64,000 bases of DNA from Latilactobacillus sakei (GCA_002953655.1 CP025839.1:806001-870000); one strand, 5' to 3'; numbered from the stretch's first letter, positions 1-8,410 are shown. Notes: generated by a model not told the origin, from the sequence alone. Numbers and translations are program-made.

Positions 1-1
1 A

Positions 2-1171
2 GTCGGCGGCGCTAGTTTAGCACAAACTGTTGATATTATTGTCACTGGTGCACAAAGTGTGATGGGCACTGTTATCCGGGTATTAGCAGCTGGTGTCTTA
101 GCCGGTGTGATGATGGAATCTGGTGCAGCAGATGCGATTGCGCGAGCGATTGTCGAAAAAATGGGTGATCGTTTTGCAATTTTAGCATTAACCTTAGCAA
201 CAATGATTATCACCGGTGTCGGGGTTTTTATCCCAGTTGCCGTTTTAATTGTGGCGCCAATTGCATTAGAGGTTGGTCAAAGAATGCACATTTCTAAATT
301 AGCCTTGTTAGTGGCATTATCCGGTGGTGGTAAGGCTGGTAACTTGATTTCGCCTAACCCCAATACAATTGCTGCAGCTAAAGGGTTTAATCTTGAATTA
401 AGCCAAGTGATGGTGGCCGATTTTATACCAGCACTTTTTGGCTTAGCCATGGCAGTCTTATTAGCGACGTTGCTACGCCATAAAGGCACACAGGTTACAG
501 CGGCCGATATTGCACAACAACAAACGACAACTAAAGATATTCCTAGTCTAAAAACGGCCATTGTAACACCGCTATTGGCAATTATCCTGTTACTCATTAA
601 TCCAATGGGGAATATTTTACATCTCAAAGCGCTACAAAGTTTTCAAGTGGATGCCATGTACATCCTCCCAATTGCTGGGATTGTTGGGACACTTGCGATG
701 GGGAAAGCTAGCCATTTATTGGATTATATGAAAGCCGGAATGAACCGGATGACAGATGTTGTCTTAATCTTAATCGGTGCCGGTTCAATTGCCGGATTAA
801 TTGGCGCTTCAAACTTACCAAGTCAAGTGGTTTCATTGGTTAAAGCGAGCGGCATTTCTGGGACATTCTTAGCACCAATTTCCGGAATTTTAATGTCGGC
901 TGCGACAGCATCGACATCAACAGGTGTTATTTTAGCCACAGGTTCATTCAGTAAACCTATTTTGGCCTTTGGGATTCCGGCTTTAGGAGCGGCTGTTATG
1001 GTACACGCGGGTGCGATGGTCATTGATCAATTGCCACATGGTAATTACTTCCATGTAACAGCTAACGCGATGCAGATGAGTTTTAAAGAAAGAATGCAAG
1101 CCGTTATTTGGGAAGCATGTGTTGGTTTGACAATGACAATTGTGGCCGTTGTAATGTACGGCATATTATGA
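2..1171 (+). CDS. GntP-family permease (gluconate/glycerate type), 5' partial
   Basis: The reading frame is open from base 2, so the N-terminus lies outside the window; 389 residues are visible. The product is a chain of long hydrophobic segments with a polar loop (ISPNPNT) of the kind seen in the middle of GntP-type proton symporters for gluconate and related sugar acids. A glycerate kinase starts 10 nt after its stop, behind a clear ribosome binding site, so the two are almost certainly co-transcribed. The inferred substrate is therefore glycerate or a precursor. Family assignment is fairly secure; the exact substrate is a guess from the neighbour. Confidence 0.8.
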   Translation, partial: VGGASLAQTVDIIVTGAQSVMGTVIRVLAAGVLAGVMMESGAADAIARAIVEKMGDRFAILALTLATMIITGVGVFIPVAVLIVAPIALEVGQRMHISKLALLVALSGGGKAGNLISPNPNTIAAAKGFNLELSQVMVADFIPALFGLAMAVLLATLLRHKGTQVTAADIAQQQTTTKDIPSLKTAIVTPLLAIILLLINPMGNILHLKALQSFQVDAMYILPIAGIVGTLAMGKASHLLDYMKAGMNRMTDVVLILIGAGSIAGLIGASNLPSQVVSLVKASGISGTFLAPISGILMSAATASTSTGVILATGSFSKPILAFGIPALGAAVMVHAGAMVIDQLPHGNYFHVTANAMQMSFKERMQAVIWEACVGLTMTIVAVVMYGIL

Positions 1172-1181
1172 GGTGAATAAA

Positions 1182-2327
1182 ATGAAAATTGTATTAGCAC
1201 CAGATTCATTTAAAAATTCAGTGACGGCCATCGAAGCGAGTCATGCGCTACGGGCCGGGTTTGAAAAAGTTTTTCCAAAAGCGACGTATGTTGAAGTTCC
1301 TATGGCAGATGGCGGCGAGGGAACTGTGCAATCGATGGTTGATGCCACAGGCGGTCGTTTTCTAACGGCGGAAGTCGTGAATCCTTTAGGGCAAAAAGTC
1401 ACTGCGCAATATGGGATTCTAGGCGACCAAGAAACAGCGGTCATTGAAATGGCCGCTGCCAGCGGGATTCAATTCATCAATGAACAAACACGTAATCCGT
1501 TAGTAACGACGACATATGGCACGGGTCAGTTGATTGAAGCGGCCGTTAAACAAGGCGTTAAAACGATTATTATCGGTCTTGGCGGTAGTGCCACCAATGA
1601 TGGTGGTGCCGGAATGGCACAAGCCCTCGGCGTTCAACTATTGGACGCTAATCAGCAAACTCTAAAGTTTGGCGGGGGTGCTTTGGCTGACCTAGCAAGT
1701 ATCGATGTGTCTGGGATGTTACCAGCCTTAGCGGACGTTGAAATTGTCATTGCATCAGATGTTACTAATCCTTTAGTCGGCGAAAAAGGGGCCTCGGCCG
1801 TCTTCGGTCCGCAAAAAGGAGCGACGCCTGAAATGGTCGCGCAGTTGGATCAAAACTTAGCGCACTATGCAACCATTATCGAACGTGATTTAGGCGTCAG
1901 GGTTGCGCAAACACCAGGCGCCGGTGCGGCTGGTGGCTTAGGCGCTGGTTTGTTGGCCTTTACAAAGGCACAATTACAGCCGGGCGTTGAAATTGTGATT
2001 GAAAAAACACAACTCAAGACCGCCGTTGCAGACGCCGATATTGTTGTCACGGGTGAAGGCGGGATTGATTTCCAAACCCAATACGGTAAAACCCCGATTG
2101 GTGTCGCAAAAGCGGTCAAAGCGGTTAATCCGCAAGCGACCGTGATTGCGATTGCCGGTAATATTGGTGAAGGAACTGATGTCCTCTATGATTTAGGGAT
2201 TGATAGTATCTTTTGTTCAACACCGGGGGTCATGTCGTTGGAAAAGGCGTTAGCCAATACCAAGGCTAATTTAACCCAAACGAGTATGAATATCGCACGC
2301 TTAATTCAAAAAACAAAGATGCGCTAG
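1182..2327 (+). CDS. glxK: Glycerate kinase (GlxK/GarK family)
   Basis: Phosphorylates glycerate with ATP and so feeds it into lower glycolysis. The 381-residue length and the start MKIVLAPDSFK, the MADGGEGT motif near residue 43 and the GLGGSATNDGG stretch near residue 130 are characteristic of this kinase family. I chose ATG 1182 because AGGTGA at 1171-1176 sits 5 nt upstream; a GTG three codons earlier (1173) is possible but overlaps that site. It follows a GntP-type permease closely, which suggests an uptake-plus-phosphorylation pair. A strong terminator follows at once. Confidence 0.9.
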   Translation: MKIVLAPDSFKNSVTAIEASHALRAGFEKVFPKATYVEVPMADGGEGTVQSMVDATGGRFLTAEVVNPLGQKVTAQYGILGDQETAVIEMAAASGIQFINEQTRNPLVTTTYGTGQLIEAAVKQGVKTIIIGLGGSATNDGGAGMAQALGVQLLDANQQTLKFGGGALADLASIDVSGMLPALADVEIVIASDVTNPLVGEKGASAVFGPQKGATPEMVAQLDQNLAHYATIIERDLGVRVAQTPGAGAAGGLGAGLLAFTKAQLQPGVEIVIEKTQLKTAVADADIVVTGEGGIDFQTQYGKTPIGVAKAVKAVNPQATVIAIAGNIGEGTDVLYDLGIDSIFCSTPGVMSLEKALANTKANLTQTSMNIARLIQKTKMR

Positions 2328-2335
2328 ATTAATTT

Positions 2336-2365
2336 AAAACACACTCAATTTAGAGTGTGTTTTTT
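2336..2365 (+). terminator. Rho-independent terminator after glycerate kinase
   Basis: An 11-bp perfect stem (AAAACACACTC pairing with GAGTGTGTTTT), a 6-nt loop and a T-run, 8 bases after the kinase stop codon. Confidence 0.9.
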
Positions 2366-2387
2366 AGTGCGCTAATCCGAATAAAAG

Positions 2388-2416
2388 TTGACTAACCCCG
2401 TTAAAATCGGTACTCT
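2388..2416 (+). promoter_or_regulatory. Promoter of the ylxM-ffh operon
   Basis: TTGACT at 2388-2393 and TACTCT at 2411-2416 are separated by 17 bp, 35 bases upstream of the ylxM start and just after the preceding terminator. Confidence 0.6.
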
Positions 2417-2451
2417 AGTACTTAGGTCAATCTACTATTTGGAGGCGTCAA

Positions 2452-2793
2452 ATGGAACTCGCACAAAACGCACGAATGAATTCACTATTTGAATTTTATG
2501 GCGCACTTTTAACGGCGAAACAACATAGTTATCTCTCATTATATTATGGCGATGATTTCTCATTAGGCGAAATTGCTGAAGAGTATCAAGTTAGTCGGCA
2601 AGCGGTCTATGATAATATCCGCCGGACTGAAAAAATTCTTGAGGGCTATGAAGCTAAGTTGCATCTGTTTCAAAATTACGAACAGCAAAACGCTAGTGCA
2701 GATGCGCTCCAGAAGTATATTCAAGCTCAGTATCCAAATGATCAGCAATTAGCCAAACTCTTGGCAGACTTGTTGAATCTCACTGAACAATAA
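2452..2793 (+). CDS. ylxM: YlxM/p13-like helix-turn-helix protein
   Basis: Small sigma-70-like helix-turn-helix protein of 113 residues, nearly always encoded directly before ffh in Firmicutes and linked to the signal recognition particle pathway, where it may act as an assembly factor or regulator. The HTH is visible around residues 38-60 ([19 protein letters not shown]). The ATG at 2452 has GGAGG six bases upstream. It is separated from ffh by 24 bases with no terminator, so the two form an operon. Confidence 0.9.
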   Translation: MELAQNARMNSLFEFYGALLTAKQHSYLSLYYGDDFSLGEIAEEYQVSRQAVYDNIRRTEKILEGYEAKLHLFQNYEQQNASADALQKYIQAQYPNDQQLAKLLADLLNLTEQ

Positions 2794-2817
2794 ATCAATT
2801 TAAAGGAATGATCATTA

Positions 2818-4254
2818 ATGGCATTTGAAGGACTGACAGAAAGATTACAAGGGGCATTAAGTAAATTACGCCGTAAAGGGAAGGTTACTGAAGCGGATGT
2901 CAACCAAGCGATGCGTGAAATTCGCTTAGCATTATTAGAAGCCGATGTTAACTTTAAAGTGGTTAAAGACTTCATTAAAGTCGTTAAGGAAAAGGCGATT
3001 GGGACGGAAGTGTTGGAGAGTCTCTCACCAGCACAACAAATCGTTAAGATTGTTGATGAAGAATTAACCAAAATGATGGGTGAAACGGCTGTGCCGTTGA
3101 ACAAATCACCAAAAATTCCCACGATTATTATGATGGTCGGGCTTCAAGGGGCCGGGAAAACCACGACTGCTGGGAAATTAGCCACTTATTTAATCAAGAA
3201 TGAAAAGGCACGGCCATTGATGATTGCGGCCGATATTTATCGTCCAGCCGCTATCGATCAATTGAAGACGGTCGGGGAACAAGTTGGGGCCCCAGTCTTT
3301 GAAATGGGCACGGATGTTAATCCGGTTGAAATCGTGCGTCAAGGGTTGGCACAAGCTGCTTTACAAAAAAACGATTACGTCTTAATTGATACGGCTGGTC
3401 GTTTACAAATCGATGAAGCGCTAATGCAAGAATTGGCTGATATCAACGATTTAGCTCATCCCAATGAAATCCTGTTAACAGTTGATGCCATGACTGGGCA
3501 AGCTGCGGTCGACGTTGCTGAAGGCTTTAACAGCCGCTTAGACATCACTGGGGTTGTCTTAACTAAATTAGACGGTGACACTCGTGGTGGGGCTGCCCTT
3601 TCAATTCGTGCGGTAACTGGTAAGCCAATCAAATTCACTGGACAAGGTGAAAAATTAAACCAATTAGATGTCTTCTATCCTGATCGGATGAGTAGCCGAA
3701 TCTTAGGCATGGGCGACATGTTGAGCTTGATTGAAAAGGCTCAAGAAGATTACGATGAACAAAAAGCGGTGGATATGGCCGAAAAAATCAAAGAAAACAG
3801 CTTTGATTTTAATGATTTTCTCGATCAAATGGATCAATTACAAAATATGGGGCCATTGGAAGATATCATGAAGATGATTCCAGGGATGGCTAATAACCCA
3901 CAACTTAAAAATATCAAGATGGATCCTAAGGATATGGCCCACATGAAGGCGATTGTGCAATCAATGACACCGCAAGAACGGGAAAATCCAGATTTATTGA
4001 ACCCAAGTCGCCGTCGTCGTTTAGCTGCTGGTGCTGGCCGGCCAATCGTTGAAGTCAACCGGATGATTAAACAGTTCAATCAATCTAAGAAGATGATGAA
4101 CCAAATGTCAAAAGGCAACTTTAACGGCATGGAAGGTTTAATGGGCAATGGCATCAAGGGTAAGATGGGCAAGATGGCCATGAACTCAATGATGAAAAAG
4201 CAAAAGAAGAACAAGAAAAAACGGCTTAAGAACGCACGCCGCTTTAAATCTTAA
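2818..4254 (+). CDS. ffh: Signal recognition particle GTPase Ffh
   Basis: Protein subunit of the signal recognition particle: it binds signal sequences of nascent membrane and secreted proteins and, with 4.5S RNA and FtsY, delivers ribosomes to the Sec translocon. At 478 residues it has the expected NG domain with G1 GLQGAGKT (108-115), DTAGR (191-195) and TKLD (249-252). A methionine-rich M domain (about 300-440) and a lysine-rich tail follow. AAGGA precedes the ATG. The full-length domain plan leaves no real doubt. Confidence 0.98.
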   Translation: MAFEGLTERLQGALSKLRRKGKVTEADVNQAMREIRLALLEADVNFKVVKDFIKVVKEKAIGTEVLESLSPAQQIVKIVDEELTKMMGETAVPLNKSPKIPTIIMMVGLQGAGKTTTAGKLATYLIKNEKARPLMIAADIYRPAAIDQLKTVGEQVGAPVFEMGTDVNPVEIVRQGLAQAALQKNDYVLIDTAGRLQIDEALMQELADINDLAHPNEILLTVDAMTGQAAVDVAEGFNSRLDITGVVLTKLDGDTRGGAALSIRAVTGKPIKFTGQGEKLNQLDVFYPDRMSSRILGMGDMLSLIEKAQEDYDEQKAVDMAEKIKENSFDFNDFLDQMDQLQNMGPLEDIMKMIPGMANNPQLKNIKMDPKDMAHMKAIVQSMTPQERENPDLLNPSRRRRLAAGAGRPIVEVNRMIKQFNQSKKMMNQMSKGNFNGMEGLMGNGIKGKMGKMAMNSMMKKQKKNKKKRLKNARRFKS

Positions 4255-4282
4255 AAAAATTCGCCCTGTAAAGAAAAAACAC

Positions 4283-4311
4283 TTTACACGGCCTTTAAAA
4301 TTTGGTATATT
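4283..4311 (+). promoter_or_regulatory. Promoter of the rpsP operon
   Basis: TTTACA (4283-4288) and TATATT (4306-4311) with a 17-bp spacer, located in the only gap between ffh and rpsP. It suggests the ribosomal protein operon can be transcribed independently of ffh. Confidence 0.7.
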
Positions 4312-4346
4312 ATGACATGTTAAAGAATTAATAGGAGGTGGCATTA

Positions 4347-4622
4347 ATGTCAGTTAAAATTCGTATGAAACGTATGGGTTCTAAAAAACGCCCATTCTAC
4401 CGTATCGTTGTTGCAGATTCACGTTCACCACGTGATGGTCGCTTTATCCAACAAGTAGGTTACTACAATCCATTAACAGAACCTGTTGACTTGAAGTTAG
4501 AAGAAGAAGTTATCATGGACTGGTTACAAAAAGGCGCACAACCTTCTGATACAGTACGTAATCTTTTATCAAAACAAGGGATTATGCAAAAATATCACGA
4601 AGCTCGCTTCGCTAAAAAGTAG
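4347..4622 (+). CDS. rpsP: 30S ribosomal protein S16
   Basis: S16 is a small-subunit assembly protein bound to the 5' domain of 16S rRNA. The N-terminus [11 protein letters not shown] and the [14 protein letters not shown] stretch are family hallmarks, and the 91-residue length is standard. ATG 4347 is chosen over the GTG at 4338: it gives the canonical N-terminus and lies 8 bases after AGGAGG (4333-4338). The gene starts the rpsP-khpA-rimM-trmD operon, the usual Firmicute order. Confidence 0.98.
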   Translation: MSVKIRMKRMGSKKRPFYRIVVADSRSPRDGRFIQQVGYYNPLTEPVDLKLEEEVIMDWLQKGAQPSDTVRNLLSKQGIMQKYHEARFAKK

Positions 4623-4631
4623 GGATTTGTT

Positions 4632-4874
4632 ATGACAGACGTGAAAGAACTAATTATTGCAATTGTTCAGCCACTTGTCGAACATCCCGATGATGTCAAA
4701 TTGACTGAACATGAGACGGAACGTTTTATGGAATTTGACTTACAGGTTAATCCATCAGATATCGGACGTATTATTGGTAAGCAAGGCCGGGTAGCGCAGT
4801 CAATCCGGACCATTGTCTATAGTGTGAAAACACCTTATCAAAAACGCGTTCGCTTAAATATTGTAGATGCCTAA
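4632..4874 (+). CDS. khpA: KH-domain RNA-binding protein KhpA (YlqC)
   Basis: An 80-residue single KH-domain protein. The nucleic-acid-binding GxxG loop is visible as GKQG at residues 49-52 inside IGRIIGKQGR. In streptococci and lactobacilli KhpA partners with KhpB (Jag/EloR) and influences cell elongation and division, and it binds many RNAs. It lies 9 bases after rpsP and before rimM, the conserved position. Identification is secure from motif, size and context. Confidence 0.93.
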   Translation: MTDVKELIIAIVQPLVEHPDDVKLTEHETERFMEFDLQVNPSDIGRIIGKQGRVAQSIRTIVYSVKTPYQKRVRLNIVDA

Positions 4875-4876
4875 TC

Positions 4877-4919
4877 AAACGTTTAAATGAAGCAGAGATG
4901 TTTTGTTTAAGCGTTTTTT
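4877..4919 (+). terminator. Intra-operon hairpin (partial terminator) between khpA and rimM
   Basis: AAACGTTTAAA (4877-4887) pairs with TTTAAGCGTTT (4906-4916) through one G-U pair, with a T-run to 4919. Because rimM and trmD follow without an obvious promoter, it may attenuate rather than end transcription. Confidence 0.6.
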
Positions 4920-4939
4920 GTTGAATAAGGAGAAATTAA

Positions 4940-5470
4940 ATGCCAGAAAAATACTATCAAGTCGGTAAAATTGTGAATACGCACGGTATTCGTGGTGAGG
5001 TTCGCGTCATTGCGACAACCGATTTTACAGAAGAACGGTTTAAAAAGGGAACGCACTTGGCGGTTGAAATGCCAAATGGCTTAACACCAGTGACGGTTTC
5101 TGCAATGCGTCAACATAAGCAATTTTATCTATTACAATTCGAAGGCTTAGGAAACATTAACGACGTCGAATTATTTAAGGGACACAACCTCAAAATTGCG
5201 GCCAGTGAACGTGATGATCAACTTGAAGACGATGAATATTACTACGGCGATATCATTGGCTTAGAAGTGGTTGAAGAATCTGATGGGACAAGCTATGGTA
5301 AGGTCTCAGAAATCATCGATCCCGGTCCTAATGACGTGTGGGTCATCAAACGGCGCGGGCGTTCTGATTTATTATTACCATTTTTGAAGTCAGTCATTAA
5401 AAAAATTGATATTGAAGCGGGTAAGGCCTACGTTGAAGTACCAGAAGGATTGATTGATAATGAAGATTGA
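4940..5470 (+). CDS. rimM: 16S rRNA processing protein RimM
   Basis: Ribosome maturation factor that helps assemble the 30S head and binds S19. The 176-residue protein begins [18 protein letters not shown], the typical RimM N-terminal beta-barrel, and carries a C-terminal PRC-barrel (about 95-170) with the YYYGDIIG start and a [10 protein letters not shown] segment. AAGGAG lies just upstream of ATG 4940. Its last 11 bases overlap trmD in another frame, consistent with translational coupling. Confidence 0.97.
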   Translation: MPEKYYQVGKIVNTHGIRGEVRVIATTDFTEERFKKGTHLAVEMPNGLTPVTVSAMRQHKQFYLLQFEGLGNINDVELFKGHNLKIAASERDDQLEDDEYYYGDIIGLEVVEESDGTSYGKVSEIIDPGPNDVWVIKRRGRSDLLLPFLKSVIKKIDIEAGKAYVEVPEGLIDNED

Positions 5471-6182
5471 TGTTTTAAGTTTATTCCCAGATATGGTTCA
5501 AAATGGCTTATCGCAATCAATTATCGGTAAGGCCATCGATCGAGATTTAATTGACCTAGAAGTTACCGACTTCCGTGATTTTTCAGTCAATAAACATAAT
5601 TCGGTGGATGATGCGCCTTATGGTGGTGGTGCGGGGATGTTACTCCGGCCACAACCTATTTTTGAAGCGATGGACCAAGTGAACGCTAAAAATCCCGGCC
5701 ATAAACGGGTTATTTTATTAGATCCCGCGGGGGTTACTTTTAATCAGAAGGTCGCCGAAGAATTCGCGCAAGAAGATCACCTCGTATTCATCTGTGGTCA
5801 TTATGAAGGCTATGACGAACGTATTCGGACCTTGGTGACCGATGAAGTCTCATTAGGTGATTTCGTCGTCACAGGGGGCGAATTAGGCGCTATGGTGATG
5901 ATTGATGCCATTTCACGACTAGTACCTGGTGTTTTAGGTAACGAACAGTCAGCCGTCACCGATTCATTCTCAACAGGTCTATTAGAACACCCCCAATACA
6001 CGCGACCACCAGAATATCGCGGGTTAAAAGTACCAGAAGTATTGATGAACGGTAACCATAAACTTATCAATGAATGGCGGGACAAGATGTCTTTGAAACG
6101 GACTTATGAACGCCGGCCGGATTTATTAGAAAACTTTGATCTAAGTCCAGACCAACAAAAGTGGTTACGTGAAATTAAATAA
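5460..6182 (+). CDS. trmD: tRNA (guanine-N1-)-methyltransferase TrmD
   Basis: SPOUT-class methyltransferase that makes m1G37 next to the anticodon of several tRNAs, preventing frameshifts. The 240-residue protein begins [12 protein letters not shown] and has YGGGAGMLL (about 55-63), the knotted SAM site [11 protein letters not shown] and [13 protein letters not shown] 5460 is preferred to the TTG at 5454 because it gives the canonical N-terminus and lies 10 bases after AGAAGGA. It overlaps rimM by 11 bases. Confidence 0.97.
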   Translation: MKIDVLSLFPDMVQNGLSQSIIGKAIDRDLIDLEVTDFRDFSVNKHNSVDDAPYGGGAGMLLRPQPIFEAMDQVNAKNPGHKRVILLDPAGVTFNQKVAEEFAQEDHLVFICGHYEGYDERIRTLVTDEVSLGDFVVTGGELGAMVMIDAISRLVPGVLGNEQSAVTDSFSTGLLEHPQYTRPPEYRGLKVPEVLMNGNHKLINEWRDKMSLKRTYERRPDLLENFDLSPDQQKWLREIK

Positions 6183-6223
6183 GCGGCCGCTGAAAAATAG
6201 GTCTTTTAATTAAGTTTGATTTA

Positions 6224-6232
6224 TGCTAAAAT
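6224..6232 (+). promoter_or_regulatory. Extended -10 promoter for rplS
   Basis: TGCTAAAAT matches an extended -10 element (TGn followed by TAAAAT). No good -35 hexamer is visible 17 bp upstream. It would give rplS a leader of about 80 nt. Confidence 0.45.
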
Positions 6233-6237
6233 TGATA

Positions 6238-6317
6238 GCTGTGATGATAAGTCACAAAACAACGGTATTCCGCTGGCGCAAGACGTTAATGAATATCTGT
6301 GAAAAGGAGAGATTCAG
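6238..6317 (+). promoter_or_regulatory. Candidate L19 (rplS) mRNA leader
   Basis: About 80 nt lie between the predicted transcription start and rplS. They contain a short hairpin (GTGA...TCAC, 6241-6255) and a further potentially structured stretch. Firmicutes often carry an autoregulatory L19 leader here. I infer the same from position; I did not match the consensus base by base. Confidence 0.35.
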
Positions 6318-6665
6318 ATGAATCCATTAATTCAAGAAATTACTAAGTCACAATTACGTTCAGATATTCCTAGCTTCCGTCCTGGTGACAGCGTACGTGT
6401 TCACGTGCGTGTTGTTGAAGGTACTCGCGAACGTATCCAATTATTCGAAGGTGTTGTTATCAAACGTCACGGTGTTGGCGTTAGTGAAACTTATACTGTT
6501 CGTAAGATCAGTAGCGGTGTTGGTGTGGAAAGAACTTTCCCATTACACTCACCTCGTGTTGCTAAATTAGAAGTTACTCGTCATGGCCGTGTACGTCGTG
6601 CTAAGTTATACTACTTACGCGCATTACGTGGTAAGGCAGCTCGTATCAAAGAAGCTCGTCGTTAA
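6318..6665 (+). CDS. rplS: 50S ribosomal protein L19
   Basis: L19 sits at the interface of the 30S and 50S subunits. The 115-residue protein has the standard [16 protein letters not shown] start and ends with an arginine-rich segment ([19 protein letters not shown]). AAGGAG precedes the ATG. It follows trmD in the canonical order but has its own likely promoter and leader, and it ends at a strong terminator. Confidence 0.98.
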   Translation: MNPLIQEITKSQLRSDIPSFRPGDSVRVHVRVVEGTRERIQLFEGVVIKRHGVGVSETYTVRKISSGVGVERTFPLHSPRVAKLEVTRHGRVRRAKLYYLRALRGKAARIKEARR

Positions 6666-6677
6666 GATGACATTTAA

Positions 6678-6710
6678 AAAGGCCGACTCATTACGAGGCG
6701 GCCTTTCTTT
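6678..6710 (+). terminator. Terminator after rplS
   Basis: AAAGGCCG (6678-6685) pairs perfectly with CGGCCTTT (6699-6706), followed by CTTT. Confidence 0.9.
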
Positions 6711-6742
6711 ATGTGGTTATTTTGTAAGTTAGGTGATGAAAA

Positions 6743-6931
6743 ATGAACCATTGGATTTATATTGTCATGTATCAAGCAAACCCACTCTATTATGAGAAGA
6801 GTAAGATGATCCGCGCGTTTAGCTCGGAACAACGGGCTAAGGAATACGTTTCGTTATTAAATGAAACGCCCTATGCCAACCAATCTTTAAAAGAGGGCCA
6901 TTACACCTATCAAAAATTAAGTCTCAATTAA
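6743..6931 (+). CDS. Small hypothetical protein (62 aa)
   Basis: Unrecognised protein starting MNHWIYIVMYQ and rich in tyrosine; no membrane segment or known motif is visible. An AGGTGATG ribosome binding site precedes the ATG. It is convergent with the next minus-strand gene and the two share a TTAA at their stops (6928-6931). It sits just after the rplS terminator, so it would need read-through or its own promoter. Coding status rests on the RBS and the clean fit between neighbours. Confidence 0.55.
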   Translation: MNHWIYIVMYQANPLYYEKSKMIRAFSSEQRAKEYVSLLNETPYANQSLKEGHYTYQKLSLN

Positions 6932-7332
6932 CTTAATAAATGGCGCTTATAAGACGCAATCTGTGGTTTCTTCGGAACTGCTGGTTGCGTTTTTTTGATG
7001 GGCTCTGGTTTAGAGGTTGCCATCAAAGCGATTATTGGCTGACACAGTAGGGTGATGATTGAAAGGCCAAGGATGATGAGTAAGGCATGCAGTGCACCAG
7101 GTGATTGTTTTAATTCATCGAAGTAGGCCTCAAAACGGTTGTTGAAGCTATTGATCTTTTGTTCGGCATGATCGCTAGGCGTTGCATGATGTGCCTTAGG
7201 GCCACGGTGTGTTTCGAAACTAACCCGGCTTTGAGTCTGATTACGCGTGACGCCTCTATCAAATAAGTAAGGGCTTACAAACGGGAGCGCAAATAAACAA
7301 ATGAGATTTAAAATAACAAGATACCGTTTCAT
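6928..7332 (-). CDS. Hypothetical membrane protein (134 aa)
   Basis: No family recognised. The start is set at 7332: the codon follows GGGAGG by 7 bases and the protein then begins MKRYLVILNL, an N-terminal hydrophobic anchor (residues 4-22). A polar, histidine-containing outside or loop region (about 25-78) is followed by a second hydrophobic segment (80-105) and a lysine/proline-rich tail. A TATAAT-like -10 (7367-7372, minus strand) lies upstream. Two-span topology is predicted only; no function can be assigned. Confidence 0.6.
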   Translation of the reverse strand: MKRYLVILNLICLFALPFVSPYLFDRGVTRNQTQSRVSFETHRGPKAHHATPSDHAEQKINSFNNRFEAYFDELKQSPGALHALLIILGLSIITLLCQPIIALMATSKPEPIKKTQPAVPKKPQIASYKRHLLS

Positions 7333-7437
7333 GATGAGACCTCCCAATAGTTCTATATTCAAACTAATTATATCACAAAATAATGTTTAACAGGGTTTTG
7401 ATTTAAAAAATGACGGGCTTATAACGATAAAAAAGGA

Positions 7438-7547
7438 GTGTGCCATAAGTCGGGATATCCCGAGGATTAACACAGAATGGCGAATGATTGCTGCAAGTAA
7501 TCGTTTGACATTCAGGGTTAACCGGAAGGATATGACTTATAGCACAC
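7438..7547. other. 110-nt element able to form a long imperfect hairpin
   Basis: GTGTGCCATAAGTC (7438-7451) pairs with GACTTATAGCACAC (7534-7547) through 14 pairs including one G-U. After a 3-nt bulge (GGG) ATATCC (7455-7460) pairs with GGATAT (7528-7533), and further in GG-TTAAC (7464-7471) pairs with GTTAACC (7517-7523). No ORF occupies it. The region 7363-7622 otherwise contains only this element, a weak promoter and the next terminator. It could be a structured RNA or a dispersed intergenic repeat. Confidence 0.6.
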
Positions 7548-7577
7548 GTTTAGGCTATTAAAGTACGGATATCAAAA

Positions 7578-7616
7578 AGGAGGCTGAGACCAATTTTACT
7601 TTTGTCTCAGCCTCCT
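7578..7616 (-). terminator. Strong, symmetric terminator after the 7623-7970 gene
   Basis: AGGAGGCTGAGAC (7578-7590) pairs perfectly with GTCTCAGCCTCCT (7604-7616) around a 13-nt loop. Runs of A on the plus strand just before the stem give a T-run for minus-strand transcription. Confidence 0.85.
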
Positions 7617-7622
7617 GATTGG

Positions 7623-7970
7623 TTAATTACGAGCGATATATGATTTGAGTGCCAGTACTAAACCGGCGAATAAGAAAATAATAGCGAGTAATAAATAATT
7701 AGGAATAATAATTAACGTTAAATAACCTAAGATCGCCAGTAAGTTAGTGAAAAGCGCGATATTTTGTTCTAGTGACAACAAGTAGGCGATGACATGCAAA
7801 AGAATCGCGACCAAGGCTAACCACCAAACTTTACCGATAGCGTCCATATAAGTCGGTAAGAAATTAGAAAATGGCGGATTCAGGATCAAAATTAAAGCCG
7901 ATTGGACCAGCGTCACGACTAAAAAAATAAAATCAAAGAAGAAAGGAAACTTGTAAGGTGATATTTTCAT
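7623..7970 (-). CDS. Hypothetical multi-span membrane protein (115 aa)
   Basis: Unrecognised, strongly hydrophobic protein with about four membrane segments (roughly residues 9-30, 44-65, 68-87 and 88-109), short loops and a basic C-terminus. No catalytic or binding motif is visible. The start at 7970 has a GAGG about 11 bases upstream, which is a weak spacing. It is flanked by a strong terminator on its 3' side. Function unknown. Confidence 0.6.
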   Translation of the reverse strand: MKISPYKFPFFFDFIFLVVTLVQSALILILNPPFSNFLPTYMDAIGKVWWLALVAILLHVIAYLLSLEQNIALFTNLLAILGYLTLIIIPNYLLLAIIFLFAGLVLALKSYIARN

Positions 7971-8074
7971 CTGAGAGAACCTCTATCGTCAAAGTATAAG
8001 ATAGTATTAGTATAGCGGAGTTGAAGGGAAAAGGAAATAGGGGGAATCGTGCAACTTTGATAGAAGATAAAATG

Positions 8075-8103
8075 TTGCTTATTTTTAGTAAGTGATGTAT
8101 GAT
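8075..8103 (+). promoter_or_regulatory. Promoter of the 8165 gene
   Basis: TTGCTT (8075-8080) and TATGAT (8098-8103) are 17 bp apart. This places the transcript start near 8110 and argues against a start codon at 8099 for the downstream gene. Confidence 0.6.
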
Positions 8104-8164
8104 GAATTTGTCAAAGATGAGCAACGCATCAATGATTTTAAAAGTTGAAATGGAGATGAAGGCA

Positions 8165-8365
8165 ATGTTAGTCATTAAATACGTAAATGGTCAAAATAGT
8201 GCCGAAAAAATTTATCAAAAAGCCGCTGAGTTTGTGGCAAATCAACAACTAGAAGTCCCCGACTTTGAAGACTATGTTCAAATTACGGAAGTCACATTCG
8301 ATGGTAAACCATTGACACTAGCCGATGCAACCATGCGGGGGCTATATAATTATTTAAACCAATAA
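8165..8365 (+). CDS. Small hypothetical protein (66 aa)
   Basis: Starts MLVIKYVNGQ and contains LTLADATMRGLYNYLN at its end. It loosely resembles small DUF4649-type proteins of lactic acid bacteria, but I cannot confirm this. ATG 8165 is chosen because GGAG (8152-8155) lies 9 bases upstream and the promoter -10 overlaps the farther upstream start at 8099. A terminator follows 13 bases after the stop, so it is monocistronic. Confidence 0.65.
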   Translation: MLVIKYVNGQNSAEKIYQKAAEFVANQQLEVPDFEDYVQITEVTFDGKPLTLADATMRGLYNYLNQ

Positions 8366-8378
8366 AATGAGAGAATAA

Positions 8379-8410
8379 AAAAACGTTGCTTAGAAAAAGC
8401 GGCGTTTTTG
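8379..8410 (+). terminator. Terminator after the 8165 gene
   Basis: AAACGTTGCTT pairs with AAGCGGCGTTT using two G-U pairs around a short A-rich loop, followed by a T-run. Confidence 0.75.

Noticed and set aside
5810-6085. Minus-strand ORF within trmD
   Set aside because: Overlaps a certain housekeeping gene and has no start signals.
6385-6570. 61-residue ORF inside rplS on the same strand
   Set aside because: A frame-shifted shadow of the L19 gene with no signals of its own.
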